DNA from: Methanohalophilus euhalobius
GTDB taxonomy: Archaea > Halobacteriota > Methanosarcinia > Methanosarcinales > Methanosarcinaceae
Assembly (NCBI RefSeq): GCF_900215215.1
Contig: NZ_OBDR01000004.1
Location: 1 to 64,000 of the forward strand
Reading direction: 5' to 3'
Length of the DNA stretch: 64,000 nucleotides
This document shows positions 16,348 to 26,736 of the stretch, one piece after another; position 1 is the first letter of the stretch, and each line of letters starts with the position of its first letter. The translations under genes were made by a program, and so were the position numbers. The notes beneath the pieces are model-generated. The model saw nothing but the letters and a program-made list of their open reading frames with translations, did not search any database and had not been told where the DNA came from.

Positions 16348-16388
16348 AAGAAAAAGTGAAAAATATACTCATTGTTTATCGAGTATAT
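16348..16388 (-). terminator. Hairpin terminator after the DUF1699-like gene
   Basis: ATATACTC (16363-16370) and GAGTATAT (16381-16388) form an 8-bp stem with a 10-base loop; on the minus strand the stem is followed by TTTTTCACTTTTTC. It overlaps the stop codon of the gene at 16369. Confidence 0.6.
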
Positions 16389-16767
16389 ATAATAAAATGT
16401 CCTTGTTGAGTTTTCCTTCTTTTTCTATCTTTCTGGCAATTTCTTCGTCTGACATGCCTTCCGATTTCAATTCCTTTATCCTTTCATTAACAGAAGGAGA
16501 GATACTGTAATATTCATTTATGTCTTTCCTGTGACCCCACACATCTCCTTCTATAAGTCTGATTCCTTCCATCTCAAGGAACATCTCAATGGATTTTGAT
16601 ACAGTTTTCCTGTAAGAAGAAGGTATCTGGATCACTTCCACATTCTTACATCTTTTAACGAGATCAAATATGTCCTTATTGGACGGACGGAAAGCCAGAT
16701 GAATCACTCTTTCCCCTTCATCGAGTGTTTCAATTTCTTTCCTTTTGCTGACAACTCTGATTTTCAT
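16369..16767 (-). CDS. DUF1699-like conserved methanogen protein
   Basis: The 132-residue soluble protein has an N-terminal KIRVVSKRKEIETL strand-helix unit, a conserved HLAFRPSNKDIFDL segment and an EGDVWGHRKDINEYY stretch, which I associate with the DUF1699 family of Methanosarcinales. The C-terminus carries a short SDEEIARKIEKEGKLN helix pair of the kind seen in DNA-binding tails. The start at 16767 is supported by CAGGAGTGG. No function is known. It is isolated from neighbours by a terminator and AT-rich gaps. Confidence 0.6.
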   Translation of the reverse strand: MKIRVVSKRKEIETLDEGERVIHLAFRPSNKDIFDLVKRCKNVEVIQIPSSYRKTVSKSIEMFLEMEGIRLIEGDVWGHRKDINEYYSISPSVNERIKELKSEGMSDEEIARKIEKEGKLNKDILLYILDKQ

Positions 16768-16856
16768 GATTCCACTCCTGATATTAAGCTCGATGTACAA
16801 CTCAATAAATTATTATTAATTCTAACCTCTTAAATAATTATCGAGTGAGAGGATCA

Positions 16857-18140
16857 TTAATTTTTCTTCAAACGCAACCTTACGGCATCAGCATGAGCGT
16901 ACAGCCCTTCTTCTTCTGCAAGTGTGATTATTGTATCACTCAGGGATTGTAAACCTTTCCTGTCCAGCTGCTGTATTGTGGAATATTTCAGGAAATGATT
17001 GATGTTTAATCCCGAGTAGAGTCTTGTATATCCGGCTGTAGGGAGTACATGATTTGTTCCTGAAGCATAATCACCGGTTGAAACGGGAGCATATTTTCCC
17101 ATAAAAATCGATCCGGCACTATCAATTCTGTCCAGGACTGCATCATCATCTGCTGTCACTATCTCAAGATGTTCGGGTCCGAAACGATTGGATAATCCAA
17201 TACACTCATCAAGGGAATCGCCTATAAGGATGGCCGCATTTTGCAGGGCTTCTTTCACGATTTCTGACCTGGGTGTAGTATCTGCAAGTTCCCCTAAGCG
17301 TTGTTGTGTATTCGCTGCAATTTCCTCAGAGGTAGTGGCTAATACACAGATTGCATTGGGATCATGTTCGGCCTGTGCCAGCATGTCAGATGCGATAAAA
17401 TCCGGATCTGCAGTTTCATCTGCAATTATCAGGATCTCACTGGGCCCTGCCGGGAAATCTATCTCTGCATGTGTGCGGATAAGCATCTTTGCCGCAGTCA
17501 CAAATACATTTCCCGGTCCTACAATCTTATCTACGGGTTTAACACTTTCAGTTCCATAGGCAAGAGCTGCAACAGCCTGGACCCCGCCGAGTCTGTATAT
17601 CCTGTCAGCACCAGCGACCTTTGCAGCTGCAAGTGTCAAAGGATTCACCTTACCATCGGGCCCGGGAGGAGTACACATGGCTACGTCCTTCACTCCTGCA
17701 ACTTTGGCAGGGATTATTGTCATAAGGGCGGTTGAAGGGTATGATGCTCTTCCTCCTGGCACATATGCACCTACGGATCTTAAGGGTACTGTTTTCTGTC
17801 CGGCTTTAACTCCCGGGGAAATTTCTACAAACCATTTGTCCCGGGGTAATTGTGCTTCATGGAATTTCCTGATGTTGGATGCAGCTTTATCCAGATGTTT
17901 CAACAAAGACGGGTCTATTTTTGTCATTGCTTCATTAATTTCGTCTTCAGTTACTTCGATGGCACCAATTCGGGCTTTGTCAAATTTTTCAGTATAATGA
18001 CGCAGGGCACTATCCCCCTCCTTTTTCACATCCTCAAGAATTGTTTCAACTGCATCCCTTACAGCCATCAGGTCTGATGCCCTTTCCATAAGATTATCCA
18101 ATTCACCATTGGTGAGGTCTTTAATTTTTTTATAAAGCAT
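16857..18140 (-). CDS. hisD: Histidinol dehydrogenase
   Basis: The enzyme oxidises L-histidinol to L-histidine with two NAD+, the last histidine-synthesis step. Family motifs in order: [32 protein letters not shown] (Zn-site region), [10 protein letters not shown], and [22 protein letters not shown] with the HVLPT ending. The length of 427 is normal. GGAG precedes the ATG. It stands alone with no other his genes in the window. Confidence 0.93.
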   Translation of the reverse strand: MLYKKIKDLTNGELDNLMERASDLMAVRDAVETILEDVKKEGDSALRHYTEKFDKARIGAIEVTEDEINEAMTKIDPSLLKHLDKAASNIRKFHEAQLPRDKWFVEISPGVKAGQKTVPLRSVGAYVPGGRASYPSTALMTIIPAKVAGVKDVAMCTPPGPDGKVNPLTLAAAKVAGADRIYRLGGVQAVAALAYGTESVKPVDKIVGPGNVFVTAAKMLIRTHAEIDFPAGPSEILIIADETADPDFIASDMLAQAEHDPNAICVLATTSEEIAANTQQRLGELADTTPRSEIVKEALQNAAILIGDSLDECIGLSNRFGPEHLEIVTADDDAVLDRIDSAGSIFMGKYAPVSTGDYASGTNHVLPTAGYTRLYSGLNINHFLKYSTIQQLDRKGLQSLSDTIITLAEEEGLYAHADAVRLRLKKN

Positions 18141-18183
18141 GGGGTAAGTCTCCGTCTTTGTGTTTATGTATTAGATAGTTATC

Positions 18184-20373
18184 TCAGATAAAGTCCTGAA
18201 ATGTTTTCTGTTGTTTCTTATTTTCCAATGTTTCCGGCTCTACATAACCATTGCTGTCAGTTTCCCTGCCCAGATATGCAAGAATTTTTTGGGCGATCTT
18301 TGGCCCGACTATCCCTGCAAGTTGCTTTTCATTTGCTGTTGCAAGTTTCTGACGGCTGCTATATCCTTTCTTGAAAAGTTTGCGTGCTCTTGCCCTGCCT
18401 ACATCGGGGATTTCCACCAATTCCATTAGTTCACTGCCTGCACCATAATGTATCCTTTTTTCAAGTTTTGCACATTCGGTTTCAAGTTGTGGATTTATTC
18501 TGGATGCAATCCTTAAAGTGGCATGCATCAACCACTCGGCAATATCAGAGCTGGCATAAATGTCGCCTTCTGCGACCTGATAGTTCTCAACAATTTTTTC
18601 CAGGCTTTTCTCATTGATCCATTCCTGGAGCAACAAAGCGGTCTTGACCTCTGAAAGAAACCATTCATATTCTATCTGTTTGAATGGACTGGGCACTTCG
18701 ATAAAATCTTCGGTATGATTCATCACATAATCATTTATTATTTCATAATCCCTGTTGCGCAAGTAAAGCAGGCGCATATCCGGTGTACTGCAAATCAGTT
18801 GTAACAAAGTAATATCTGTGACATGTGTGGTTTTTTCCAGTCCGCGGATGATTTTTGAAGCCGAAAGAGGATCAATATATAGAGAGGATATCATTTTTCC
18901 CAGTTCGGTTGCCCGGATGATCTCATTATCCTGTTCAAGCATTCCCTCATTTTTAAGGAATATCAGGCAGTCTTCCAGCAGTTCTTCGAAATTCCAGCTC
19001 TCTTGCTGGTGGGCAAAAAAAGTGGAACCCAAAAAGGTAAGCACCTCCTTGTGGCAATTTGCAAAACCGCTTGCAATAGTGGAAAGGATGTGGGTGCGCA
19101 GTGCATTCTCGGTACCCAGTTTGGACCAGATATCTTCTGCAGAAGCGTTGATATATCTCTCCAGCACATCGGTTAGTTCTTCATATGTTTTCACTATGAC
19201 TACAGCCTCTCCATAGGGGTCCAGATGTGGCCTGCCTGCCCTGCCGGCCATCTGTTTGTAGTCAAGCACAGGAATGGGTTGCATTCCTGCATTGGGATCA
19301 TAACGTTTGTAACTGCGGATGATCACACGTCGGGCAGGCAGGTTCAACCCGGCTGCCAGTGTTGGTGTGCTGCAGATCATCTTTATTAAATTGTTCCGGA
19401 AAGCATCTTCTACGATCCTGCGATGGGCAGAATTCAGTCCTGCATGATGAAAAGCAACCCCTTTTTTAATACAGTATGCAAGAGTTTCAGTAAGTTTGGT
19501 CTCCCCGTTTTCCAGAACCTCTTTTGCAACTTCTTCCAGTTCATTGCGATTTTGTCTGTCGAGAAGTTCTCCTGCAACAGGAGCACATTTCTTTGCAAAT
19601 CCAACACAATTTCGCCGGCTGCTGTCAAATACAAGACATTGTCCTTCTTCGATAATAGTGTCCAGTACAAGATTTACAGTATCTTCCTTGTGGCGTCTTT
19701 CGATAAACTTCTGGCTTTCATTGAAATTGATGGCATCTCCGAAGAAAATTCCCTCATATAAGTCCGTGGGTCTCCACTCACTTAATACGAGTTTTGCTTC
19801 CAGCCACTGAGCAATTTCCATCGCATTACCAACTGTAGCTGAAAGAGCAACCACTTGTGCCTCAGGATTGAGTCTTTTGAGTTTTGCCAGGGTTACTTCC
19901 AGGGTGGGTCCTCTGTTTGCCGAGTCAAGCAGATGGACCTCATCAACGATCACAGTGGTGATGTCTTTCATCCAGGGTGTGGAATTACGCAAAAGGGAAT
20001 CCGTTTTCTCGGAGGTAGCAACTATTATGTCATTGGAACCGAGCCATTCATCCCTTGAATCAAAATCTCCTGTAGATATGGCAGTTTTTATACCCAGACT
20101 TTCAAATCGTTTAAAATCCCTGAATTTTTCAGAAGCCAGTGCGCGCAGTGGTACAATGTAAAGGGCCTTGCCTCCCTTTTTGACAGCCTTTAACATCGCC
20201 ATCTCTGCAAGTAAGGTCTTCCCTGATGCTGTGGGGATTGCTGCAAGTAGGTTTTCTCCTTGCAGAAGTCCTTTTTCTACAGCATCTGCCTGGGGCGGAT
20301 AGAGTTCTTCTATACCGGCCTGAAGATATAGGTTAATGGCTTCTGAAGGCAGGTCCAGTTCTTCTATTTTCAT
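18184..20373 (-). CDS. hel308: ATP-dependent DNA helicase Hel308
   Basis: This Ski2-like 3'-5' DNA helicase acts at stalled replication forks. Motif I is PTASGKT (Lys52), motif II is DEVH (residues 144-147), motif III SATVGNA, and motif [15 protein letters not shown]. The winged-helix and ratchet domains follow, and a C-terminal helix-hairpin-helix ([20 protein letters not shown] and [13 protein letters not shown]) completes the archaeal Hel308 layout; 729 residues is typical. It is a single gene with start at 20373. Confidence 0.93.
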   Translation of the reverse strand: MKIEELDLPSEAINLYLQAGIEELYPPQADAVEKGLLQGENLLAAIPTASGKTLLAEMAMLKAVKKGGKALYIVPLRALASEKFRDFKRFESLGIKTAISTGDFDSRDEWLGSNDIIVATSEKTDSLLRNSTPWMKDITTVIVDEVHLLDSANRGPTLEVTLAKLKRLNPEAQVVALSATVGNAMEIAQWLEAKLVLSEWRPTDLYEGIFFGDAINFNESQKFIERRHKEDTVNLVLDTIIEEGQCLVFDSSRRNCVGFAKKCAPVAGELLDRQNRNELEEVAKEVLENGETKLTETLAYCIKKGVAFHHAGLNSAHRRIVEDAFRNNLIKMICSTPTLAAGLNLPARRVIIRSYKRYDPNAGMQPIPVLDYKQMAGRAGRPHLDPYGEAVVIVKTYEELTDVLERYINASAEDIWSKLGTENALRTHILSTIASGFANCHKEVLTFLGSTFFAHQQESWNFEELLEDCLIFLKNEGMLEQDNEIIRATELGKMISSLYIDPLSASKIIRGLEKTTHVTDITLLQLICSTPDMRLLYLRNRDYEIINDYVMNHTEDFIEVPSPFKQIEYEWFLSEVKTALLLQEWINEKSLEKIVENYQVAEGDIYASSDIAEWLMHATLRIASRINPQLETECAKLEKRIHYGAGSELMELVEIPDVGRARARKLFKKGYSSRQKLATANEKQLAGIVGPKIAQKILAYLGRETDSNGYVEPETLENKKQQKTFQDFI

Positions 20374-20590
20374 AAAATTTCACATCTAAAGGCGAGTTTG
20401 GATATCCATTTTGCTGGTGAAAGTTACAAATACAATTAATGGCATTTATTATTAAGGGAATACAGGTTATTTTGCAAATAGGTATTCTGCTTCAAAGTAA
20501 AAGCATCGGTTTAATCCCGTTCTGGACATTTAATAGTAAAAACTAAATTATAAGCACTATTACTTATTGGGTGTTTTAGTAAGAGTAAAT

Positions 20591-21538
20591 ATGGTAGGTC
20601 CAATGGCAAACACAACAGATGTACTTTCCGACACTTCATGGCATTTCTGGAATTCCTGGCATGCACTGGATATTCTATACGTAATTATCATTATCGTACT
20701 TACGTTTGTTGCATCAAAATTAGTTGACAGGTTTATTAATCACCAATTTGAAATGGCCAGCCGTAGGATGGATGTAGATGAAACTGCTTATCGAATGATC
20801 AGGCATACATCCGTAGCTCTTGTTTATGTATTTGGCTTAGTTTTGATAATAATGCGTTTCCCTACACTGCAAAACCTTTCCTTTGCTATCTTTGCAGGTG
20901 CAGGGTTTTTGGGTATAGTCGTTGGTCTTGCTGCCCAGAGCACAATGTCAAATATTATTTCAGGTGTATCCCTTGCCATATTTCGTCCCTTTAGGGTAGG
21001 AGATCGCGTTAATATCAGGGATGATTACGGCAAGATTTCGGACATCACTTTGCGTCATACGGTCGTAAAAACCTGGGATAACCGCAGGCTTATCATACCA
21101 AATCATGTAATCAGTGATGAAGCAATCATAAACTGGACAATAGAGGACCCAACGGTATGCTGGCCGATTGATATCGGTATAAGCTATGATTCAGATATTG
21201 ATCTTGCCCGTAAGATAATGGTCGAAGAAGGGCGCAAAAATAAAAATACGATGTCTTTCTCTGAACTTCGTAAATATGATAAAAAGTTCAGTGATGATGA
21301 TGTCTCTGTCCTTCTAACAGGACTCGGAGACTTTTCAGTTAATCTAAAATTATTTGTGTGGTTGCGGGATAGAAGTTTTGCTTATGGTGCAGGATGTGAG
21401 ATTAGGGAGGCTGTCAAGAAGCGTTTCGATAAAGAAGGAATCGAGATTCCGTTCCCATACAGGACACTGGTGTACAAAAAAGACCTGATTGCAGAAAAAA
21501 GTTACATCGGGCAAAAAGAAGGAAAAGAGGATTTTTAA
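20591..21538 (+). CDS. mscS: Small-conductance mechanosensitive channel (MscS family)
   Basis: A membrane channel that releases solutes on osmotic downshock. Three N-terminal membrane helices (about residues 24-45, 65-88 and 92-120) are followed by the pore-lining helix GIVVGLAAQSTMSNIISG and the MscS beta-domain (RPFRVGDRVNI). The C-terminal alpha/beta domain ends with EIPFPYRTL. The ATG at 20591 is chosen; the ATG at 20603, with TAGGT just before it, is an equal alternative, while a TTG at 20567 lacks support. The product fits a halotolerant organism. Confidence 0.85.
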   Translation: MVGPMANTTDVLSDTSWHFWNSWHALDILYVIIIIVLTFVASKLVDRFINHQFEMASRRMDVDETAYRMIRHTSVALVYVFGLVLIIMRFPTLQNLSFAIFAGAGFLGIVVGLAAQSTMSNIISGVSLAIFRPFRVGDRVNIRDDYGKISDITLRHTVVKTWDNRRLIIPNHVISDEAIINWTIEDPTVCWPIDIGISYDSDIDLARKIMVEEGRKNKNTMSFSELRKYDKKFSDDDVSVLLTGLGDFSVNLKLFVWLRDRSFAYGAGCEIREAVKKRFDKEGIEIPFPYRTLVYKKDLIAEKSYIGQKEGKEDF

Positions 21539-21556
21539 TATCCTCTTCTTTTTTTA
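21525..21556 (+). terminator. Terminator of the mscS gene
   Basis: AAGAGGAT (21525-21532) and ATCCTCTT (21540-21547) form an 8-bp stem that includes the stop codon in its loop, followed by a run of T residues to about 21555. It may also serve the convergent trpB2 gene. Confidence 0.7.
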
Positions 21557-22855
21557 TTCGTTTCCAAGTTCCCCGTTGAAATACTTGTCGTATGAGATCA
21601 TATCAAAATGACCATGGCCACTCAGATTGAACAGGATGGTCTTTTCTTCCCCTGTTTCCCTGCACTTCATTGCCTCATCGATAGCACATTTGATTGCATG
21701 GGATGATTCAGGAGCTGGGGCAAATCCTTCTGTTCGGGCAAAGGTCACGCCTGCTTTGAATACTTCGATCTGATGGTAATTTGTGGCTTCCATGAGGCCT
21801 TCATTGACAAGCTGACTGATTATTGGTGAACAACCGTGATAGCGCAGTCCACCGGCATGGATTGCAGGCGGGATGAAATCGTATCCCAGAGTATGCATTT
21901 TCAACAATGGTGTCATCTTTGCCATATCTCCATAGTCATATCTGAATTCCCCTGCGCTTAAGGTAGGACATGCGGATGGTTCTACACCGATTACTCTCAG
22001 ATCATTGCCATCCATTTTATCCTTGATGAATGGAAGTCCGATTCCTGCAAGGTTACTACCGCCACCACAGCAGCCGATAACGACATCCGGGTAATCCTCG
22101 GCCATTTTCATCTGTTCCTGGGTTTCCAGTCCTATTATTGTCTGGTGATGCATAACATGGTTAAGTACACTACCCAATGCATATTTGGTATTATCATTGA
22201 GAGCAGCATCTTCTACAGCTTCACTGATGGCTATACCCAGACTTCCGCTTGTATCAGGGAAATCTTCCTGGATCTTTCTGCCGAACTGGGTCTCATTGCT
22301 CGGGGATGGAATTACATTTGCTCCCCAGAGGTTGATGAGGGATTTTCTGTAAGGTTTCTGGTAGAAACTGGATTGTACCATGTACACTTTACATTCAATA
22401 TCAAAATAGTTACATGCAAGGGAAAGAGCACTTCCCCACTGTCCTGCTCCGGTTTCAGTAGTAATCCTTTCGGTTCCCTCTTTCATGTTGTAGTAAGCCT
22501 GGGCAATTGAGGTGTTAGGTTTGTGGCTGCCAGCAGGGCTCACACCTTCGTGCTTGTAGTAGATCTTTGCAGGTGTGCCGAGTTCCTTTTCAAGTCTTGA
22601 GGCACGGTAAAGGGGAGATGGTCTCCAGAGCTTATAGATATCTTTTATTTCATCGGGGATGTCTATGTAACGCTTATCAGACATTTCCTGTTTGATAAGT
22701 TCCCTGGCAAAAAGAGGTTCAAGTTCCTCCGGTTTGATTGGTTCATTTGTTGCAGGGTTCAATGGAGGCTCAAGGGGAGTGGGCATGTCAGGTAAAATAT
22801 TATACCATTTCTTTGGCATATCATTTTCATCGAGTATATATTTTGTATATTCCAT
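21554..22855 (-). CDS. trpB2: TrpB2-type tryptophan synthase beta chain
   Basis: The PLP enzyme condenses indole with serine (or phosphoserine) to tryptophan; TrpB2 works independently of the standard TrpA. Its length (433) and N-terminal extension ([15 protein letters not shown]) are typical of TrpB2 rather than TrpB1. The PLP lysine is Lys112 in GSHKPN; the phosphate-binding loop is [15 protein letters not shown] is the substrate carboxylate loop. The start at 22855 has GAGGGA ahead. The promoter carries three GTAC-centred boxes at exactly 10-bp steps, so it is probably repressed, possibly by tryptophan. Confidence 0.88.
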   Translation of the reverse strand: MEYTKYILDENDMPKKWYNILPDMPTPLEPPLNPATNEPIKPEELEPLFARELIKQEMSDKRYIDIPDEIKDIYKLWRPSPLYRASRLEKELGTPAKIYYKHEGVSPAGSHKPNTSIAQAYYNMKEGTERITTETGAGQWGSALSLACNYFDIECKVYMVQSSFYQKPYRKSLINLWGANVIPSPSNETQFGRKIQEDFPDTSGSLGIAISEAVEDAALNDNTKYALGSVLNHVMHHQTIIGLETQEQMKMAEDYPDVVIGCCGGGSNLAGIGLPFIKDKMDGNDLRVIGVEPSACPTLSAGEFRYDYGDMAKMTPLLKMHTLGYDFIPPAIHAGGLRYHGCSPIISQLVNEGLMEATNYHQIEVFKAGVTFARTEGFAPAPESSHAIKCAIDEAMKCRETGEEKTILFNLSGHGHFDMISYDKYFNGELGNE

Positions 22856-22875
22856 GATAAGTCCCTCATATTTAA

Positions 22876-22901
22876 TGTACACTTTAGTACTATTTTGTAC
22901 G
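22876..22901 (-). promoter_or_regulatory. Three phased GTAC boxes in the trpB2 promoter
   Basis: Boxes TGTACA (22876-22881), TAGTACTA (22885-22892) and TGTACG (22896-22901) place GTAC cores at 22877, 22887 and 22897, exactly 10 bp apart. The core TGTACA equals the TRP-box consensus bound by TrpY in Methanothermobacter. The likely TATA (TTAAATAA, 22911-22918 on the minus strand) would put the transcription start within this array, a position suited to repression. Confidence 0.6.
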
Positions 22902-22910
22902 GACAGTTGT

Positions 22911-22918
22911 TTATTTAA
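22911..22918 (-). promoter_or_regulatory. TATA box of trpB2
   Basis: Minus-strand TTAAATAA about 60 bases before the start codon; transcription would start around 22885-22890, inside the GTAC array. Confidence 0.45.
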
Positions 22919-22994
22919 GACTATCGGATAATCATACCAGAAAAGGTTGCAAAAGAAAAGATATATTCATGAATTTTTAGGGTTTGCAACCCAA

Positions 22995-23510
22995 CTACAC
23001 TCTTTCTTCTGGTGAGAGGGATAAATAAAAATCGATTATTTCAAGATCATTATAGTGTTTGCTATGCAACACCTCAAAAAAACGGTCAAGTTTCTGGATA
23101 GTTTCCTTATGCATGGGCTTTAAAGATAGGAATTCTTTTGATTCTTTTTCCAAACCCACTTTAGCAAGCTTGTCTGCCAGTACTTTCACTGTTTCTCGAT
23201 CCTGTTTCAAAAATTGTTGCCTTATGTAATCTATGTCATCCCTGGAATCATCAATTCCCTCTTTGTTTTCCCTGAATTCTTTTGCAGTAATATCATCATA
23301 AAGACGCATATATCTTTGATGCAACTTTGCACTTTTTTCCATGTACCAGTACCAGAAGCCATTGTCCATATCAGGATTACTTTCCCTTGTACCATGGCTA
23401 CTTCTTTCCTTTGCCTTTTTGACCAGCCATTCCCTTCTCCATTTATTGAATTCTGAATCGGGGTTCTGGCTGGCCTCGGGGGCTTTGTTTGGACTATCCC
23501 CACTCTTCAT
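22995..23510 (-). CDS. Hypothetical charged helical protein ending in TAG
   Basis: The 171-residue, highly charged and mostly helical protein has a conserved-looking aromatic stretch NGFWYWYMEKSAKLHQRYMR (about residues 50-69) and a C-terminal DLEIIDFYLSLSPEERV. No signal peptide or membrane helix is present. I do not recognise the family. It ends with TAG (22995-22997), the only such stop among intact chromosomal genes here; reading through would add six residues before TAA at about 22977. It is placed between trpB2 and hmgA, apparently alone. Confidence 0.6.
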   Translation of the reverse strand: MKSGDSPNKAPEASQNPDSEFNKWRREWLVKKAKERSSHGTRESNPDMDNGFWYWYMEKSAKLHQRYMRLYDDITAKEFRENKEGIDDSRDDIDYIRQQFLKQDRETVKVLADKLAKVGLEKESKEFLSLKPMHKETIQKLDRFFEVLHSKHYNDLEIIDFYLSLSPEERV

Positions 23511-23789
23511 TAGCTCATACCACCACGTCTGCTATAAAGATAGAGAAGCACAACAGATAGCCTATACTATCGCTATTAATGTAAGCTCTCTTGTTGTACC
23601 ACCTGCTATACCACTAGCAAGTTCAAATTATATTTATTCTTATTTAACGTTATTCGCATCGTCTTGTATAGTAATCATCAGTATGAGGGAGTATGTTTTA
23701 AGATTTTATTTTCTAAAGATTATTATGCGTGAAATACTTGTAACAATATGTGCTAATTATACATATTCAAAAACTCATTAGTGATCACA
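23511..23789. other. Intergenic region between a hypothetical gene and hmgA
   Basis: An open plus-strand frame (ending in TAG at 23781) crosses this stretch, but its first half only shadows the hypothetical gene on the other strand and no ribosome site is visible. I see no supported gene. The base composition is AT-rich and could hold promoters for both flanking genes. Confidence 0.4.
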
Positions 23790-25034
23790 ATGAATACAGA
23801 AAATCAACTTTCTATGGAAGAAAAGGAATTATTGAGCCAACTGGTAAGTGGCAGCCTTTCAATGCATCGTCTGGATAAACATGTCGAAAAGGACAGGGCT
23901 GTGCTCCTTCGCAGAATGGCTCTGGAAAGAATTAGAGATGTACAATTGGAACATATTGGTAGTTTCAGTATAAATGAAAATGAAGCAAGTAAGCGCAATA
24001 TTGAAAATATGATTGGAGCGGTGCAGGTTCCTCTGGGAATTGCAGGTCCTGTTAAAATAGGTGGGGAATTTGCGCAAGGGGAGTATTATCTTCCTCTTGC
24101 CACTACAGAAGGAGCTCTGGTTGCCAGTGTGAATCGTGGTTGTTCAGCGATTTCTGTTTCAGGTGGCACTGTAGTGAGGGTCTTCAATGAAGTGATGACC
24201 AGGGCGCCTGTGTTCAGGATGAATGATATTAATCATGCAAAAGAATTTGTTGACTGGATAAAAGACGGGGACGTTTTTGGCCAACTTCAAAATAAAGTTT
24301 CTGAAACGACACGTTTTGGTAAACTTACCGGTGTTGAACCATATGTACTGGGTAACAATGTTTACCTGCGTTTTGAATTTGACACCAAGGATGCTATGGG
24401 AATGAATATGGTAACTATTGCTACCCAGGCGATTGTGGACCTGATCAGTAACGAGTTCGGTGTTTATCCGATATCCCTTTCTGGAAACATGTGCTCCGAT
24501 AAAAAACCCGCAGCTATCAATAACATCAAGGGCCGGGGTAAAACTGTGGTTGTTGAGGCTGAATTGCCTGCTGAAGTTGTAGAAAAGAAATTAAAGACCA
24601 CTCCGCAAGCAATGGAAGAGGTGAATTACAGGAAAAATCTTCTGGGTTCAGCCCGTGCGCAGTCCCTGGGATTCAATGCCCATGCGGCCAATATAATCGC
24701 TGCCATGTATATTGCCTGTGGCCAGGACCCTGCTCATGTTGTTGAGGGTAGCAGTGCGATAACTACAATGGATGTTACAAAATATGGCTCCCTTTATTGT
24801 ACTGTGACCCTGCCGGCATTACAGCTGGGTACTGTAGGAGGAGGCACTATAATAGGTACGCAGGCAGAATGCCTGGCTTTGCTGGGAGTTGCCGGTGGAA
24901 GTGATGTGCCTGGTGCCAATTCAAAAAAACTGGCTGAAATAATAGCATCAGCGGTACTTGCAGGAGAAATCTCTCTTGTAGGTGCACAAGCAGCCGGTCA
25001 TCTGGCACGCGCCCATGCTGAACTGGGAAGATAA
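23790..25034 (+). CDS. hmgA: 3-hydroxy-3-methylglutaryl-CoA reductase (NADPH)
   Basis: The committed enzyme of archaeal isoprenoid lipid synthesis reduces HMG-CoA to mevalonate. Motifs: IGAVQVPLGIAGP near residue 70, TTEGALVASVNRG with the catalytic Glu, GNMCSDKKPAAIN with the catalytic Lys, DAMGMNMV dinucleotide loop, and GTVGGGT followed by the C-terminal AGHLARAHAELG bearing the catalytic His. It is class I without membrane domain, 414 residues. The ATG at 23790 follows GTGATC and is preferred to the upstream in-frame GTG at 23781. Confidence 0.95.
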   Translation: MNTENQLSMEEKELLSQLVSGSLSMHRLDKHVEKDRAVLLRRMALERIRDVQLEHIGSFSINENEASKRNIENMIGAVQVPLGIAGPVKIGGEFAQGEYYLPLATTEGALVASVNRGCSAISVSGGTVVRVFNEVMTRAPVFRMNDINHAKEFVDWIKDGDVFGQLQNKVSETTRFGKLTGVEPYVLGNNVYLRFEFDTKDAMGMNMVTIATQAIVDLISNEFGVYPISLSGNMCSDKKPAAINNIKGRGKTVVVEAELPAEVVEKKLKTTPQAMEEVNYRKNLLGSARAQSLGFNAHAANIIAAMYIACGQDPAHVVEGSSAITTMDVTKYGSLYCTVTLPALQLGTVGGGTIIGTQAECLALLGVAGGSDVPGANSKKLAEIIASAVLAGEISLVGAQAAGHLARAHAELGR

Positions 25035-26720
25035 TCAGGATCTCTGGGAGTGGTATATCTCCCCGATCCTTTCCAGGCTCTCTGCTTCTTCAGGAGATTT
25101 ATCATCCCTCACATTAACAAGCCTGGGAAAACGCAGGGCATATCCGGATTCATAATTGGGACTCTTTTGTATCTCTTCAAAAGCAATCTCAAAGACAATT
25201 TCCGGTTTTAATTCTATTTTTCGGCCGGCTTCATAAACAATCAAGTCAGAAAAAAGAGTGGTGAGTTCTGCCAGTTTATCGTCTGTAATTCCGGTGGCAA
25301 CCTTCCCAATGGCAGGGAATTTCCCGGTGTCCGGATCATAACATCCAAGTGCATAGGAACCAATGAGATTTGCCCGTCGTCCATATCCCCATTCGGCACC
25401 GATAACTACAAGGTCCAGGGTTTCCATGAGTGGCTTTTTCTTGAGCCAGTTCTTGCCTCTTTTACCGGGAGAATAAGGTGCATCGGGCTTTTTTATCATT
25501 ATTCCTTCATGGCCTGCCCTGAGGGCATCTGCATAAATTTCCTGTATCTCTTCCTCATTATCGGTAATAACCTGTCTGTCCACGAGTATCCTGTCATTGC
25601 TCTGGACATTCTGGAACAATAACTCTCTTCTTTTCCTGAGTGGGTTATCAATCAGGCTTTCCCCGTTAAAGTAGAGTATGTCAAAGAGGTTTAGTTTGAG
25701 GGGGATTGCTTTGGCAATTGCTTCAACATCATATTTTCTTCTGAACCGCTTAAGTATGTCCTGGAATGCGCGAGGTTTACCATCTTCTCCGATTGCCACG
25801 GCTTCTCCTTCCAGAATAGCCGTGTCTGCATTCACATTTTCCTGAACTGCTTCTACTACATCGGGCAGGGAGGATGTTACATTTTCAAGTCTGCGGGAGA
25901 ATATGTGTATGTTATCTCCTTTTTTATGTATCTGCACTCTTGCCCCATCAAACTTCCATTCCACAGCAACTTCTCCGAGGTCATTCAGGGCTGACCGGAT
26001 ACTGGGTGTTACCTGTGCCAGCATCATTTTGACAGGCCGATTCAGCTGAATGTCAAGTTTCTGTACTTCTTCATTGCCACCATTGCAGGCCGCAACGGCT
26101 ACAAGCCCCAGGTCGTTTGTCAGCATGAATGCCCGCTCGACTGCAGCCACATCAGTATCAAAGGCTTTGGATATCGCATCTCTGACAATTCCTTCTCCCA
26201 CACCGATACGCAGTTGCTCGATAGCAAGCCGGGCCAGGTAACGTGCCTCTATCGGGGTTGCCGAATTGAAAAGATATTGTAGATTTTTTATTTTGGTACT
26301 CTGAGAACGTTTTCCTGTAGCATCTGCAATATGGGTGAACCTCTCATAAACTTCTTTGATTTCCATGCCGGGTTTTTCTTCAGTAAATGCTGAGAATGTG
26401 GACTGTCCTGCAGGATTGGATGACAGGGCCTGTACTGCTGTTTCCCCTATGTCCCCGGTTTTACGGATGATATTTTCGATTTCTTCCTCTGAAACCCCTG
26501 ATGATTTTGAGAGGGCGGTATATAGGAGTCTGTTCCCGACACCCATTTGCCTATCACTCCAGGCAGGGAAAACCGAACCCATTACAAAGTGGGTCACGAC
26601 AGGAAGTTCTTCAATTGTAACCTCTTTCAGGAGTTTTGCAATCACATCGGTCATTTCCAGTGAACCGGGGATTTGTTCGATACTTGCACATGTTTTTGCA
26701 AAATATTCAAAAGAGGTCAC
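25035..26720 (-). CDS. lig: ATP-dependent DNA ligase
   Basis: Seals nicks in replication and repair. Domain order: N-terminal DNA-binding helical domain (1-220), adenylation domain with catalytic Lys256 in EWKFDGARVQIH, motif LEGEAVAIG, motif HEGIMIKKPDAPYSPGKR, then OB-fold. The length of 561 is normal for archaeal ligases. The start is a GTG at 26720 with AGGTG ahead. It is tail-to-tail with hmgA with no gap, and follows the homoserine dehydrogenase gene on the same strand. Confidence 0.93.
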   Translation of the reverse strand: MTSFEYFAKTCASIEQIPGSLEMTDVIAKLLKEVTIEELPVVTHFVMGSVFPAWSDRQMGVGNRLLYTALSKSSGVSEEEIENIIRKTGDIGETAVQALSSNPAGQSTFSAFTEEKPGMEIKEVYERFTHIADATGKRSQSTKIKNLQYLFNSATPIEARYLARLAIEQLRIGVGEGIVRDAISKAFDTDVAAVERAFMLTNDLGLVAVAACNGGNEEVQKLDIQLNRPVKMMLAQVTPSIRSALNDLGEVAVEWKFDGARVQIHKKGDNIHIFSRRLENVTSSLPDVVEAVQENVNADTAILEGEAVAIGEDGKPRAFQDILKRFRRKYDVEAIAKAIPLKLNLFDILYFNGESLIDNPLRKRRELLFQNVQSNDRILVDRQVITDNEEEIQEIYADALRAGHEGIMIKKPDAPYSPGKRGKNWLKKKPLMETLDLVVIGAEWGYGRRANLIGSYALGCYDPDTGKFPAIGKVATGITDDKLAELTTLFSDLIVYEAGRKIELKPEIVFEIAFEEIQKSPNYESGYALRFPRLVNVRDDKSPEEAESLERIGEIYHSQRS

Positions 26721-26736
26721 TTATGAACACCTATTC

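Noticed and set aside
23341-23781. 146-residue plus-strand frame before hmgA
   Set aside because: First half shadows the hypothetical gene at 22995-23510; the rest is low-complexity AT-rich sequence with no start signals.
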